Part shown: piece after piece, positions 26,487 to 36,413 of the stretch
Position numbering within the stretch: the stretch's first letter is position 1
Layout: every line of letters starts with the position of its first letter
Assembly: GCF_013315265.1 (NCBI RefSeq)
Contig: NZ_JABUFE010000004.1
Span: 1-64,000 of the forward strand
Source of the DNA: Parasulfitobacter algicola
GTDB lineage: Bacteria > Pseudomonadota > Alphaproteobacteria > Rhodobacterales > Rhodobacteraceae
Length of the DNA: 64,000 bases
Direction of reading: 5' to 3'
Made by a program: the position numbers and the translations under genes
Notes under the pieces: generated by a model
Database searches by the model: none
Seen by the model: only the letters and a program-made list of their open reading frames with translations
Told to the model about the DNA's origin: nothing

Positions 26487-27626
26487 ATGGACATCACCGA
26501 CCGAGAGGCCGAGCCGTTCTTCTCGCAACCCATCCGCCAGATCGTTTTGATGCTGGTGTCCCTTGCACTAGTGAGCGGCGGTGCCTATCTGGCCTATCCC
26601 AGTGTGGCGCCCGTCTTTCTGGCAAATCCATATCTGAATGGATTTATCTTTTTGGTCTTCGTCATTGGTGTTTTAGCCTGTTTCTGGCAGGTGCTTCAGC
26701 TGATTTCGTCCGTTGCCTGGATCGAAGGATTTGCCGCCAATCGTAGTGGACATGAATTAACCACACCACCACAACTTCTGGCCCCATTGGCCGCTATGAT
26801 GCGGTCACGGGGTGCGAACATGAAAGTGTCCGCATCGTCTACCCGATCAATTCTTGATTCCGTTGCAACGCGCATTGACGAAGCACGTGAAATCACGCGC
26901 TATATTGTCAATCTGCTGATTTTTCTTGGCCTTCTTGGCACGTTTTATGGCCTTGCCACGACTGTCCCTGCCCTTGTGGACACAATCCGGTCCCTTGCGC
27001 CTCAGGATGGTGAAGGTGGCGTTCAGATCTTTTCACGACTGATGGGCGGGCTTGAAGCCCAGTTGGGCGGCATGGGCGTGGCTTTCGCATCATCCCTTTT
27101 GGGATTAGCCGGATCGCTGGTCGTGGGCCTTTTGGAACTTTTCGCAGGTCACGGCCAAAACCGATTTTACCGCGAGTTAGAAGAATGGTTGTCCACGTTC
27201 ACCCGCCTTGGCTTTTCCGCAGGCGACGGCGACAGCAGCGCTGAACAGAACTTTATGGCTGGTGTATTGGATACAATGGCCGAACAAATGGAAAACATGC
27301 AACTGATGTTCACCGAAGCGACAGAAAGCCGTGTGGATGTCGATGAAAAACTGGGCAAGATGACACAGGCGGTCGAAGTTCTGGCCAGCCAGATGGAAGG
27401 CGACAGTCTGGTCAAGGCAGCCCTTTTGGCAAAGCTGGAAGAAGGTGCAACCGGCGACGGATTAGACAATGAAGCACGCCTGCATTTGCGGTCCATTGAT
27501 GTCCAAATGTTGAAAATTCTTGAAGAATTATCCGCAGGCCGTCAGGAATCTGTGATAGATTTGCGCAACGATATTGCGACTTTGACCCAAACCATTCGTA
27601 AGGCTGCCAAGATGGATCAGGCTTAA
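26487..27626 (+). CDS. MotA/ExbB-like channel protein
   Basis: This 379-residue inner-membrane protein has four hydrophobic segments (about 13-35, 43-66, 137-155, 187-212). The last two and the loop GLGGTFYGLATT-like (residues about 149-160) plus GGMGVAFASSLLGLAGSLVV match the MotA/TolQ/ExbB channel core. A helical C-terminal tail (about 255-375) extends into the cytoplasm. The MotB-like gene starts 4 bp after its stop, so they should form one stator-like unit. There are no flagellar or tonB genes nearby; the pair is of unclear function. Confidence 0.82.
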   Translation: MDITDREAEPFFSQPIRQIVLMLVSLALVSGGAYLAYPSVAPVFLANPYLNGFIFLVFVIGVLACFWQVLQLISSVAWIEGFAANRSGHELTTPPQLLAPLAAMMRSRGANMKVSASSTRSILDSVATRIDEAREITRYIVNLLIFLGLLGTFYGLATTVPALVDTIRSLAPQDGEGGVQIFSRLMGGLEAQLGGMGVAFASSLLGLAGSLVVGLLELFAGHGQNRFYRELEEWLSTFTRLGFSAGDGDSSAEQNFMAGVLDTMAEQMENMQLMFTEATESRVDVDEKLGKMTQAVEVLASQMEGDSLVKAALLAKLEEGATGDGLDNEARLHLRSIDVQMLKILEELSAGRQESVIDLRNDIATLTQTIRKAAKMDQA

Positions 27627-27629
27627 ACC

Positions 27630-29126
27630 ATGTCGCTATCGCGTCGCACTGGACAACGCTTTCAGGCCTCGATCTGGCCTGGATTTGTTGATGCGATGAC
27701 GGCCCTTTTACTGGTTTTGATGTTTGTTCTGACGATCTTTATGGTCGTGCAGTTCATGCTGCGCGAAACAATCACGGGCCAGGAAAGCGAATTGGATGCA
27801 CTGGCGTCGCAGGTCATGTCACTATCTGATGCTTTAGGTTTGGAACAGGATCGCGCAACAGAACTACAAGAAGAACTGGGTCAACTGACCAACACACTCA
27901 CCAACACACAAAGTGCCTTGGAAATAGCCCAGACCCGTATTTCCGAACAAGATCAGGCGCTTGCCGATGCGCAAACACAGATAACCGGATTTGAGGCGCA
28001 AGTCGCAACGCTTTTATCCCAACAGGCCAATCTGAATGCGTCCCTTGCGGAGGCACGCGATGAAATCGATGCCGAAAAAGAAGCTGCACGATTGGCAGCA
28101 GCAAGGCGACAAGCCTTGGAAGCGCTGATTGCAGATTTGGAAGGCGAATTGGAAACAACGCAGGATACTTTGACCCTTGCCGAAGCTGCACGATTGGCCG
28201 AAGCTGCAGCAGCGCAAGCTTTACGTGACAGGCTGCAAGGTGCCGAAGATGAATTAATCGCAATGACCTTGTCCTTGGAAGAACAGCGCAGACAAGCGGA
28301 AGAAACACTGACCTTGCTTGCAGCCGCCGAAGCCCAGTCAGAACAAGCCACAACCGAAGTCGAACGACGCGAAGCTTTGCTGGCGATTGCAAATGACACA
28401 CTGTCCCAAAGCGAAGCGCAATCAGCAGAAGATCGTCGCAAACTGACCCTGATGAACCAACAAATTGCGGCACTCAGATCGCAAATGGCCAGTTTGCAAG
28501 GTTTGATTGATGCCTCGGCCGAAGCCGATCGTGATGCAGATGTTCAAATCGAAGCATTAGGCACGCAATTAAATTCAGCGCTTGCACGCGCGGCTTCCGA
28601 AGAACGCCGTCGTCGCCAGCTTGAGGAAGCTGAACGCAAAAGACTTGAAGCCGAAGCGCAAAATCTGGAACGGTATCGGTCAGAATTTTTCGGTCGCATG
28701 CGCGATTTGCTTGGCGCACAAGAAGGCGTGCGAATAGTTGGTGACCGCTTCGTCTTCTCATCCGAAGTTCTTTTTCCCCTTGGCAGCGCAAGCCTGTCTA
28801 ACGCAGGACGTGGTGAAATCGCCAAGATTGCCGGCATCTTACAAGCCGTTGCAACTGATATTCCGGACGATATTGATTGGGTATTGCAGATTGATGGCCA
28901 TACCGACAACACACCTGTTTCACGCAGCAGTGCTTTCGATGACAACTGGGAACTTAGCCAAGCCCGCGCACTGTCTGTTGTGCGCTATATGGTTGAAGAA
29001 CTTGACATTCCACCAAACAGATTGTCTGCTAATGGGTTTGGGGAATATCAACCAATCAATCCCGCAGATACCGTTGATGCGCGTGCACAAAACCGCCGGA
29101 TTGAATTGAAATTCACCGAAAAGTAA
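27630..29126 (+). CDS. MotB/OmpA-like protein with long coiled coil
   Basis: The protein has 498 residues. A single membrane helix near the N-terminus (FVDAMTALLLVLMFVLTIFM, about 18-37) has an Asp at its start in the place of the ion-binding Asp of MotB. It is followed by an extremely Ala/Glu/Gln-rich coiled coil (about 45-345) and a C-terminal OmpA/MotB peptidoglycan-binding domain (about 365-496: LQIDGHTDNTPVS, LSQARALSVVRYMVEE, ANGFGEYQPI, AQNRRIEL). The stalk is several times longer than in flagellar MotB. With the upstream MotA-like protein it could form an ion-driven complex spanning to the cell wall; what it drives is unknown. Confidence 0.83.
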   Translation: MSLSRRTGQRFQASIWPGFVDAMTALLLVLMFVLTIFMVVQFMLRETITGQESELDALASQVMSLSDALGLEQDRATELQEELGQLTNTLTNTQSALEIAQTRISEQDQALADAQTQITGFEAQVATLLSQQANLNASLAEARDEIDAEKEAARLAAARRQALEALIADLEGELETTQDTLTLAEAARLAEAAAAQALRDRLQGAEDELIAMTLSLEEQRRQAEETLTLLAAAEAQSEQATTEVERREALLAIANDTLSQSEAQSAEDRRKLTLMNQQIAALRSQMASLQGLIDASAEADRDADVQIEALGTQLNSALARAASEERRRRQLEEAERKRLEAEAQNLERYRSEFFGRMRDLLGAQEGVRIVGDRFVFSSEVLFPLGSASLSNAGRGEIAKIAGILQAVATDIPDDIDWVLQIDGHTDNTPVSRSSAFDDNWELSQARALSVVRYMVEELDIPPNRLSANGFGEYQPINPADTVDARAQNRRIELKFTEK

Positions 29127-29154
29127 AAGGCCTCGTGATTTCCCGAGGCCTTTT
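29125..29154. terminator. Bidirectional terminator between convergent genes
   Basis: AAAAGGCCTCG and CGAGGCCTTTT form an 11-bp stem with an 8-base loop, with A and T runs at either end, between the MotB-like gene and clpA, whose 3' ends face each other. Confidence 0.85.
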
Positions 29155-29159
29155 CATTA

Positions 29160-31481
29160 CTAATCCGCAGTCAAAAGTGGCGGTTTTTTCGTTGATAGCC
29201 GTCGATTTTCCGGCGCTTCAAGCTCCAAATCAAGCTCTCCGTCTTTCATACCGACTTTCACGATGCCACCTTTGGCCAATTTTCCGAAAAGTAGTTCTTC
29301 GGCCAGTGGTTTCTTGATGTATTCTTGGATAACACGACCCAAAGGACGTGCACCCATTTTATCGTCATAACCCTTATTAGCTAACCATTCTGCAGCATCT
29401 TTCGTCAGCTCAATCGTGACATTGCGATCCATCAACTGGGCTTCCAATTGCAAAACAAACTTCTCAACAACTTGCAGGATGACTTCTTTTGGCAATGGCG
29501 CAAAACTGATCACAGCATCCAGACGATTCCGGAATTCAGGTGTAAATGTACGTTCTATCGCCGCCGTATCTTCACCTTCGCGACGATCACGTCCAAAGCC
29601 AATCGCAGCTTTAGCAAGCTCTGTCGCGCCAGCATTCGACGTCATGATCAGGATCACGTTGCGGAAATTTACCGTACGACCATTGTGATCGGTCAGCGAC
29701 CCATTATCCATGACCTGCAGCAAAATGTTGAACACATCTGGATGTGCTTTTTCGATTTCATCCAAAAGCAGAACACAATGCGGATGCTGATCCACACTGT
29801 CTGTCAACAGACCGCCCTGGTCAAAGCCAACATATCCGGGGGGGGCACCGATCAAACGGCTGACAGCATGTTTTTCCATATACTCAGACATATCAAAGCG
29901 CAGAAGCTCTACGCCCAAAGTATCTGCCAGCTGCTTAGCCACTTCGGTTTTACCCACACCAGTCGGGCCTGCGAACAGATAGTTGCCAATTGGTTTTTCG
30001 GGTTCCCGCAAGCCGGCACGCGCCAATTTAATAGCCGAGCTTAATGCCCCAATTGCATCATCTTGACCGAAAACAACCCGTTTCAATGTTGTTTCGATAT
30101 CCTTAAGAACCTCAGTGTCATCTTTCGATACACTTTTCGGCGGAATACGCGCAATTTTGGCAACAACAGCTTCGATTTCCTTTGCACCGATCGTCTTGCG
30201 ACGTTTGGATTCGGCGACCAAATGCTGGGCTGCCCCTGCCTCATCAATCACATCAATCGCCTTGTCGGGCAGCTTGCGATCATTGATATAACGTGCCGAC
30301 AGTTCAACGGCCGTTTTGATCGCATCGGACGTATATTTGATCGAATGGTGATCTTCGAAGTAAGGCTTTAGCCCTTTTAGGATCTTGACGGTATCTTCGA
30401 CTGACGGTTCATTCACATCAATTTTCTGGAAACGCCGTGACAGCGCACGATCTTTTTCGAAATGCTGACGAAATTCCTTGTACGTCGTAGACCCCATGCA
30501 CCGCAGCTTTCCACCCTGAAGCGCAGGTTTCAGAAGGTTAGAAGCGTCCATTGCACCGCCAGATGTTGCCCCGGCACCGATCACAGTGTGGATTTCATCA
30601 ATAAACAGAACCGCGTCAGGGTGATCTTCCAATTCGGTCACAACTGCTTTCAGCCGCTCCTCAAAATCGCCGCGATACCTGGTTCCGGCTAAAAGTGCGC
30701 CCATATCCAGCGAATAGATTGTCGCGTTTGACAACACTTCTGGCGTTTCGCCTTTTACGATTTTTCGCGCCAAACCTTCTGCAATCGCGGTTTTACCAAC
30801 GCCAGGATCGCCCACCAGCAGCGGGTTATTTTTACGACGGCGGCACAGAACCTGAATGCAGCGTTCAACTTCAAGATCACGACCGATTAATGGATCAACA
30901 TCACCTTTACGGGCCTTGGTATTTAGATCGACGCAATATTTAGCAAGCGCAGATTCCTTGGCCTCTCCACCCTCAGGCGTTGCGGCTTCTTCCTCAAGAT
31001 CTGTCGCACCTGTTACAGGGCGCGCTTCGCCAAAAGATGGATCTTTTGCCACACCATGTGCGATGAAATTTACGGCATCATAGCGGGTCATTTCCTGTTC
31101 TTGCAGGAAATAGGCCGCGTTTGATTCGCGTTCAGCAAAGATTGCGACCAACACGTTGGCGCCGGTTACTTCGGTCCTGCCAGAGCTTTGCACATGGATG
31201 GCTGCACGTTGGATGACGCGCTGGAATGCCGCCGTCGGAACAGCCTCTGATCCCTCAACATCGGTGACCAATGTCGCAAGATCATCATCTATGAAGTCCA
31301 CAAGTGTTTTTCGTAATGATTCCAAGTCGACACTGCAGGCCTGCATGACCTTGGCAGCGTCAGGTTCATCCACTAATGCCAGCAACAAATGCTCTAATGT
31401 TGCCAGCTCGTGGTTGCGCGCATTGGCCAGGGCCAGCGCGGAATGAATTGCCTGCTCAAGTGTGTTCGAGAATGACGGCAC
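29160..31481 (-). CDS. clpA: ATP-dependent Clp protease ATP-binding subunit ClpA
   Basis: I start at the GTG at 31481 ([20 protein letters not shown]), 8 bp after GAGGAG; the longer ATG start adds an unconserved leader. The 773-residue unfoldase has the N-terminal Clp repeats (1-145), D1 Walker [14 protein letters not shown] (about 218), D2 Walker [14 protein letters not shown] (about 506), and the ClpP-docking loop AAIGFGRD (about 627), which identifies it as ClpA rather than ClpB (no long middle coiled coil). It feeds substrates and ClpS-delivered N-degrons to ClpP. clpS is not adjacent. Confidence 0.95.
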   Translation of the reverse strand: MPSFSNTLEQAIHSALALANARNHELATLEHLLLALVDEPDAAKVMQACSVDLESLRKTLVDFIDDDLATLVTDVEGSEAVPTAAFQRVIQRAAIHVQSSGRTEVTGANVLVAIFAERESNAAYFLQEQEMTRYDAVNFIAHGVAKDPSFGEARPVTGATDLEEEAATPEGGEAKESALAKYCVDLNTKARKGDVDPLIGRDLEVERCIQVLCRRRKNNPLLVGDPGVGKTAIAEGLARKIVKGETPEVLSNATIYSLDMGALLAGTRYRGDFEERLKAVVTELEDHPDAVLFIDEIHTVIGAGATSGGAMDASNLLKPALQGGKLRCMGSTTYKEFRQHFEKDRALSRRFQKIDVNEPSVEDTVKILKGLKPYFEDHHSIKYTSDAIKTAVELSARYINDRKLPDKAIDVIDEAGAAQHLVAESKRRKTIGAKEIEAVVAKIARIPPKSVSKDDTEVLKDIETTLKRVVFGQDDAIGALSSAIKLARAGLREPEKPIGNYLFAGPTGVGKTEVAKQLADTLGVELLRFDMSEYMEKHAVSRLIGAPPGYVGFDQGGLLTDSVDQHPHCVLLLDEIEKAHPDVFNILLQVMDNGSLTDHNGRTVNFRNVILIMTSNAGATELAKAAIGFGRDRREGEDTAAIERTFTPEFRNRLDAVISFAPLPKEVILQVVEKFVLQLEAQLMDRNVTIELTKDAAEWLANKGYDDKMGARPLGRVIQEYIKKPLAEELLFGKLAKGGIVKVGMKDGELDLELEAPENRRLSTKKPPLLTAD

Positions 31482-31685
31482 GGTGGCGTGCTCCTCTAAT
31501 CTGGGTCGACGGGGGGCCAAGAACCCCGCGACAACCGTGGCCTCTTAAGTATTAAGGTTCGGTTGTTTTCTGAAACCTTCAAGGTTTTTTTCGTCGCGGG
31601 CGATCACTTTCTGGGCAATCCTTGTAAAATAGCCCGCTTTAGCGTCGTCTGATCGACAAAATACCCAACTATAGTGCAAAAACCA

Positions 31686-32453
31686 TCAAAAGTTATCTTT
31701 ACGCTTTCTGATTTCTGCGAAAACTTCCTCATCGCTTTTTCCATCCATATGTATTGCAGATTTTACATCCGCCAAGTCTGCGCGCAAAAAAGGATTGGTC
31801 AGACATTCATCTGACAAGCGCGATGGCACGGTCGGGGTGTTGTTTTTACGAGCAATTTCAATCTGACGGAAACGAGAGATAAGATCATTATTCTCAGGTT
31901 CAATAGTCAGGGCAAATTTTGCGTTGCTCGCAGTATATTCATGACCAGAGTACACCAGCGTATCAGCAGGCAAAGCCCTGATCTTGCAAAGGCTGTTCCA
32001 CATCTGATCTGGCGTACCTTCAAACAGACGCCCACATCCAAGTGCCATCAAACTGTCCGCTGTGAAAACTGCCTTTGTCGATGGCATATGAAAGGCAATG
32101 TGCCCAACCGTGTGGCCGGGCACATCCATCACATGGCATTCTGCGCCACATACGATCAGCGTATCGCCATCTGCCACCTGTACATCAAGATCGGGCAACC
32201 GGGCTGCATCTGCCTTGGCCCCAATCACGCGTGGGGCATAGCTATCACGCAATTGCGCAACGGCATCGATATGATCAAAATGGTGGTGCGTGATTAACAG
32301 ATCAGTCAACTGCCATTCATTCTGATCAAGAACGTCTTTTATGGGTTCAAATTCGGGCGCATCCACCAATGCAGTTTCACCGCTATCGGAATTATGGACC
32401 AAAAAGGCATAGTTATCGGTGCGGCACGGGATGGTGATAATCTCAAGGGGCAT
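31686..32453 (-). CDS. gloB: Hydroxyacylglutathione hydrolase (glyoxalase II)
   Basis: This 255-residue metallo-beta-lactamase-fold enzyme has the dinuclear metal motif THHHFDHIDA (about 55-64), the further ligands VPGHTVGHIAFH (about 110) and FTADSLMALGCGRLFEG (about 129), and YSGHEYTASNAKFAL (about 165). These together are the glyoxalase II signature rather than that of a general lactamase-like hydrolase. It hydrolyses S-lactoylglutathione. It is divergent from the methyltransferase gene, with about 60 bp between them. Confidence 0.94.
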   Translation of the reverse strand: MPLEIITIPCRTDNYAFLVHNSDSGETALVDAPEFEPIKDVLDQNEWQLTDLLITHHHFDHIDAVAQLRDSYAPRVIGAKADAARLPDLDVQVADGDTLIVCGAECHVMDVPGHTVGHIAFHMPSTKAVFTADSLMALGCGRLFEGTPDQMWNSLCKIRALPADTLVYSGHEYTASNAKFALTIEPENNDLISRFRQIEIARKNNTPTVPSRLSDECLTNPFLRADLADVKSAIHMDGKSDEEVFAEIRKRKDNF

Positions 32454-32516
32454 GGTCTTTCCCTTTCTGGGTGATAAGGTTTGACTTAACGTTGCCTAAT
32501 CTGGAAAGTGTGCGCA

Positions 32517-33278
32517 ATGCATCTTGATGTATTGGACCTAAAATCTTTTTATTATCGCAGTGCTTTGGGACGGGCGGCACAAACGGTTTTGCGACATCAG
32601 TTGCTGCGACTTTGGCCAGAAGCACACGGTCAAACCGTTACCGGATTTGGCTTTGCGGCCCCTTTGTTGCGCCCCTATCTGGGCGATGCCAGGCGCGTCA
32701 TAGGCCTGATGCCCGGCCCGCAAGGCGTGATGCCATGGCCCAAAGGACAGGAAAATGTCAGCGTGCTTTGCGAAGAAACCCACTGGCCACTGCAAACCGG
32801 ATGCATCGATAAGCTTGTTTTGTTGCATGGGCTGGAAACCTGCGAAAACCCGACGGCGCTTTTGAACGAATGTTGGCGCTGTCTTGGTCCTGGCGGTAAG
32901 GCGGTTTTTATCGTGCCCAACCGCGCGGGGCTTTGGTCGCGCAGCGATCTGACGCCTTTTGGCTATGGTCGTCCCTATTCGTTGCGTCAGCTTGAGGCAC
33001 AGCTGAAAAGCCACTCCTTCGCTGTCGAACACTCTGTCTCGGCCCTGTATCAACCGCCGTCCTCCAAAAAGTTCTGGCGCAAAACCGCCCCCTTTTGGGA
33101 GGCGGGTGGTCAAAGCATTCCCATCCTTGCCACCGGCGGCGTTCTGATGGTCGAGGTCAGCAAACAGGTCTATGCCCCCCGCAAACCCGGTCTGCCCGCC
33201 GCCGTAAAGCGCCCGCTTGAGGCACTGGACGGTCTTACCAATCCAGCGCCCAAACCTGTTCCACACGGGCGTCATTGA
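32517..33278 (+). CDS. Class I SAM-dependent methyltransferase
   Basis: I choose the ATG at 32517 with GGAAAG 8 bp upstream; a GTG at 32508 is possible. The 253-residue protein has a Rossmann-like core of the Methyltransf_11 type ([21 protein letters not shown] around 85-105, then [20 protein letters not shown] around 114-133), but the usual first glycine-rich SAM loop is degenerate ([16 protein letters not shown]). Divergence from gloB is a recurrent roseobacter arrangement. Substrate unknown. Its 3' end overlaps the convergent TIGR01777 gene by 7 bp. Confidence 0.78.
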   Translation: MHLDVLDLKSFYYRSALGRAAQTVLRHQLLRLWPEAHGQTVTGFGFAAPLLRPYLGDARRVIGLMPGPQGVMPWPKGQENVSVLCEETHWPLQTGCIDKLVLLHGLETCENPTALLNECWRCLGPGGKAVFIVPNRAGLWSRSDLTPFGYGRPYSLRQLEAQLKSHSFAVEHSVSALYQPPSSKKFWRKTAPFWEAGGQSIPILATGGVLMVEVSKQVYAPRKPGLPAAVKRPLEALDGLTNPAPKPVPHGRH

Positions 33279-34765
33279 ACCGCCCTAGCATCAGTCACGT
33301 TTTTTGCAGTAACCACGTCTTTGGCGCCAGTGATCTGTCTTAGCATCGGACCAAGTTGTGTATGCCTAAATGTGAACCCGTTTTCCAAAAGCACTTTTGG
33401 CAAAACACGCTGGCTGCCCAGCATAGTTTCACGCGCCAGATCCCCCAGTACAGTGGTCAAAAGCCAGGCAGGCAAATGCAAAAACGCAGGGCGGGTCAAA
33501 GCCACTGCCAGCTTTTGGGTGAATTCTTCATTCCGCACCGGATTTGGCGCGACAGCATTCATTGGCCCCGCCATATTCGGATTGGACATCGCAAAGGCAA
33601 TCACACGGATCATGTCATCATGCTCAATCCAAGGCATCCATTGTTGCCCATCGCCCATTCTACCGCCGCCGCCAAATTCAAACGGGGTCAGCAGTTTGGC
33701 CAATAGTCCGCCGTCGACCCCCATAACCAACCCAATGCGCAGCCGGACGAGCCGGACACCCAACTGTTCAATCGGCGCTGCCGCATCTTCCCAGGCCTGA
33801 CAGATGTTATGAACGAAAGCCGGTTCGGGCCGGGAATATTCATCCAGTGTTTGATCACCCTGCAAGCCATACCACCCAACCGCAGACCCGCTGATCACAC
33901 AATCAGGCTTATGATTTAACCGACCGACCAAATCACTTACGCCCTTAGTCATATCAACCCGCGATGCGATAATTCGTATGCGTTTCTTTACAGTCCAAAG
34001 ACCGTTTGCGATAGGCTCGCCAGCAAGGTTTACGATTGCATCAAAAACCTCATCATCCGATATTTGACCCAAGTCAGCGACCACGCGCACGGGATGCGCC
34101 AATTCATCAACCTTGCGGATATCCCGGGTCAACACGGTGACGCGGTGGCCAGCTGCAACCAAAGCCTGCACCAGCCGCTGCCCGATGAAACCCGTTCCAC
34201 CTGTCACCAAAATCCGTTGACGTGGTTTCAAAGCAGACACCAGTTGTGCCGGATCGCCCCGCCCCAATCTGTCGCTACGGGATGCCGCCAGCAGATCGCG
34301 GGCACTGAACACACCGACACCAATGGCAGAAACGGTTGCCATCACACTCCACCAGCCATAGCTGACAGGGGTCAAACCGCTTGGCAAAAACGCCCATTCC
34401 CAAAGGTAAGGGGCCGCCAACGCAAGGATCGCACCATAGTTTAATGCCAACAAGGTATGGTTGACCCGTTCTGTCGCTGGTAACTTGCGGGTCAAATCCT
34501 CTTCCACGAAGTCCCAAAGAGTGATCAGAACTTCCACAATAAGGATCGCCACTAAAATTATGGTGAAAATACCGTGGGGTTCAATCCACGCGAAACATAT
34601 AAAAATCACCGCATAAAAGAAATTCCGTACACCGTGCAACCGCAGTTCATGTTTTTGTGATGCGCGCCAAGCTAAACGTTCGGTACCCTCATGATGCACA
34701 AGCGTATCGAATGCCCCCATCAAAACCTGAATTGATATCAATGTCCAAAGAACAGGGTTATCCAT
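33272..34765 (-). CDS. Membrane-anchored TIGR01777-family NAD-dependent epimerase
   Basis: The 497-residue protein has an N-terminal membrane domain of about five helices (residues 1-165), joined to a short-chain dehydrogenase-like domain with the nucleotide motif [20 protein letters not shown] (about 186-205). The TIGR01777 signature follows ([49 protein letters not shown]), and a DUF1731-like C-terminus ends the protein ([26 protein letters not shown]). E. coli YfcH is a soluble relative; the membrane extension is a lineage-specific fusion. The DUF4166 gene is 3 bp upstream and the two are surely one operon. Confidence 0.88.
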   Translation of the reverse strand: MDNPVLWTLISIQVLMGAFDTLVHHEGTERLAWRASQKHELRLHGVRNFFYAVIFICFAWIEPHGIFTIILVAILIVEVLITLWDFVEEDLTRKLPATERVNHTLLALNYGAILALAAPYLWEWAFLPSGLTPVSYGWWSVMATVSAIGVGVFSARDLLAASRSDRLGRGDPAQLVSALKPRQRILVTGGTGFIGQRLVQALVAAGHRVTVLTRDIRKVDELAHPVRVVADLGQISDDEVFDAIVNLAGEPIANGLWTVKKRIRIIASRVDMTKGVSDLVGRLNHKPDCVISGSAVGWYGLQGDQTLDEYSRPEPAFVHNICQAWEDAAAPIEQLGVRLVRLRIGLVMGVDGGLLAKLLTPFEFGGGGRMGDGQQWMPWIEHDDMIRVIAFAMSNPNMAGPMNAVAPNPVRNEEFTQKLAVALTRPAFLHLPAWLLTTVLGDLARETMLGSQRVLPKVLLENGFTFRHTQLGPMLRQITGAKDVVTAKNVTDARAVQ

Positions 34766-34768
34766 GGC

Positions 34769-35416
34769 TTATTCCTTTGCATCCTGGAAAACGGCATCCT
34801 GTTGGACCAAAAGCCCAAACAGTCGGTTATGAAGATTCAGCGAAAACAAAAACTTGCTGTCGCCCAGATCATGATGACCAATTGTCAGCGCGCCGGGGCT
34901 AAGCACCCGTGGCAACCGCCAACGACGGCCGAAAACCTTTAGAAAATAATGATCGCTTTTGAACAAAAGCGCATCATTGGTTGCTTCAACCCGCAACGCT
35001 ATACCAATGCCAAAGCCGATATATTCTTCCAGTCCTGTCGACCCGGCAAACCTTTTTGAGCTGTGCACCAACTGTGGAAACCCAGACTGCCGACCATACT
35101 GCCGGATCCAAAACTGACCGCTGCTTGCACAGTCTTCGGTCACAGTGACAACGGCAGGCTTGCCGATAGAAGACAGATCATAGGGCAACGGCGCACCGAT
35201 CAAACGTGTGACCTGCGCCAATATCTTGCCCAGTCTGCTGATCTTCATTGCAGTGACTTCACCTTGATAAACAACACTGGCGCCAGCTTTTAGCTTTTTG
35301 CCAAAACGGCGACGCACAGCAGGCGGCAGACGGAACCAGTTTTCTTGCCCCAACAAATCGTAAAATCTGGTATCGGGGTCGCGGGCTTCGGGGGAAATTA
35401 TATGACGTATATGCAT
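34769..35416 (-). CDS. DUF4166 domain protein
   Basis: This 215-residue protein matches the DUF4166 family, often found next to or fused to TIGR01777-type epimerases: FYDLLGQENWFRLPPAVRRRF near the N-terminus, YQGEVTAMKISRLGKILAQV, FWIRQYGRQSGFPQLVHSSKRF in the centre and a C-terminal beta-rich part. No membrane segment is present. The function is unknown. It begins 28 bp downstream of an operator-like palindrome and is probably controlled by the neighbouring GbsR/MarR-type regulator. Confidence 0.83.
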   Translation of the reverse strand: MHIRHIISPEARDPDTRFYDLLGQENWFRLPPAVRRRFGKKLKAGASVVYQGEVTAMKISRLGKILAQVTRLIGAPLPYDLSSIGKPAVVTVTEDCASSGQFWIRQYGRQSGFPQLVHSSKRFAGSTGLEEYIGFGIGIALRVEATNDALLFKSDHYFLKVFGRRWRLPRVLSPGALTIGHHDLGDSKFLFSLNLHNRLFGLLVQQDAVFQDAKE

Positions 35417-35443
35417 CTGTCGTCCAGTTCGGTAATAACACTC

Positions 35444-35463
35444 ATTTCTGTATTAACGGAAAT
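35444..35463. promoter_or_regulatory. Operator-like palindrome upstream of the DUF4166 gene
   Basis: ATTTCTGT-ATTA-ACGGAAAT has the same 8-bp half-sites and 4-bp spacing as the perfect palindrome at 36029-36048 (one mismatch). It lies in the 62-bp gap between the regulator stop and the DUF4166 start, as expected for a site that controls the DUF4166-TIGR01777 pair. Confidence 0.6.
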
Positions 35464-35478
35464 ATTTTGATAAATTTT

Positions 35479-36039
35479 TTATTCAGACTTCTTTCCAGTG
35501 ATCTTAAGCATGGAAAACACTTTGTTCCCCATCTTCATCAGCATCTGAAGTTTTGATTTCGGTACACCCAACATTTGACCGTACCAATGATCTGCGATCG
35601 CCAGAAAATCTTGCATTTCTTTCATGCGCTGCATCACAACAGGGTTCAAACCTTGCTCAGTCTTGGCAGTTTCCAGGCATTCAGCCAAAGCGGCCATTGC
35701 AGGATCAATTTCACGTTCCTTACGACCCGCTGCGATACGCATGGCCATTTCCCATACATCAACTTCAGCCACGAAATGTTCACGTCGGTCCCCTGATACA
35801 GGCACGCGCTTGATCAACTTCCAGCCAACCAATTCTTTCAGCGAATTGGATACGTTGGAACGCGCAATGCCCAATTGATCTGAAATCTGTTCTGCATTCA
35901 TCGGGGATACGCTGAGAAAAAGCAGCGCATGAATTTGAGCAACGGATCGGTTCACGCCCCACTGACCGCCCATGTCACCCCAATACAGGATAAATTGCTG
36001 ACGTGCTTCAGATTCGGATATATCTTTTATTTCTGTCAT
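35479..36039 (-). CDS. GbsR/MarR-family transcriptional regulator
   Basis: The start is taken as the ATG at 36039 (MTEIKDISESEARQQFILYW), giving 186 residues; an ATG at 36069 with GAGAAAG upstream is an alternative. The GbsR-type layout is clear: a conserved YWGDMGGQWGVNRSVAQIHALL block (about 20-40), the winged helix AEQISDQLGIARSNVSNSLKEL (about 50-71), wing RVPVSGDRREHF and a C-terminal helical dimerisation tail. GbsR is known as a repressor in choline/betaine metabolism of Bacillus; here the palindromes point to self-regulation and control of the downstream DUF4166-TIGR01777 genes. Confidence 0.83.
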   Translation of the reverse strand: MTEIKDISESEARQQFILYWGDMGGQWGVNRSVAQIHALLFLSVSPMNAEQISDQLGIARSNVSNSLKELVGWKLIKRVPVSGDRREHFVAEVDVWEMAMRIAAGRKEREIDPAMAALAECLETAKTEQGLNPVVMQRMKEMQDFLAIADHWYGQMLGVPKSKLQMLMKMGNKVFSMLKITGKKSE

Positions 36040-36054
36040 GACAGAAATTTCTGT
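36029..36054. promoter_or_regulatory. Overlapping palindromes at the regulator start
   Basis: ATTTCTGTCATGACAGAAAT (36029-36048) is a perfect 20-bp palindrome and overlaps a second perfect palindrome ACAGAAATTTCTGT (36041-36054), so three half-sites sit in 26 bp. The preferred start codon of the GbsR-type gene lies within the first palindrome, a geometry suited to autorepression. Confidence 0.65.
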
Positions 36055-36069
36055 TATTTCAGCCCACAT

Positions 36070-36413
36070 GTCAATAACTTTCTCACCAAACTTATATTTT
36101 CTTGGAAAACTGAGGTGAAATCCGCTGATATATGATCACATCGCTTAAACACTTAAAATTGAAGTGAAACTTCGGCTTTGCTGAAAGATGCAAAACATGC
36201 ATTTTTAATTGCGCAATAAATACGTTTACTATCAGAAATTGTCACAAAAAATGCATAACGGGCAACTTGAGGGCTTTTCTGGTGAACCGATGTGTGCTTC
36301 GCTGAAGGTATTCGGGCCACGTAAAGAGCCTGCTGTAAAAATCACAACGCGACGCAAGATCGCTTTTAACAGTCAAAACCGCAAATGCGGTCAAACCACA
36401 CGGGAGAATACGA
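36070..36413. promoter_or_regulatory. Divergent promoter region, regulator / ABC transporter
   Basis: This 344-bp AT-rich gap lies between the divergent regulator and the taurine-type operon. A lone half-site-like CAGAAATT occurs at 36233-36240, and ATGCAAAACATGCATTTT (around 36188-36205) forms a small inverted repeat (ATGCA/TGCAT). No gene with coding character is present. Confidence 0.4.

Noticed and set aside
26487-29126. Zorya defence system
   Set aside because: The MotA/MotB-like pair resembles ZorA/ZorB in principle, but no ZorC, ZorD or ZorE gene follows; the next gene is clpA on the opposite strand after a terminator.
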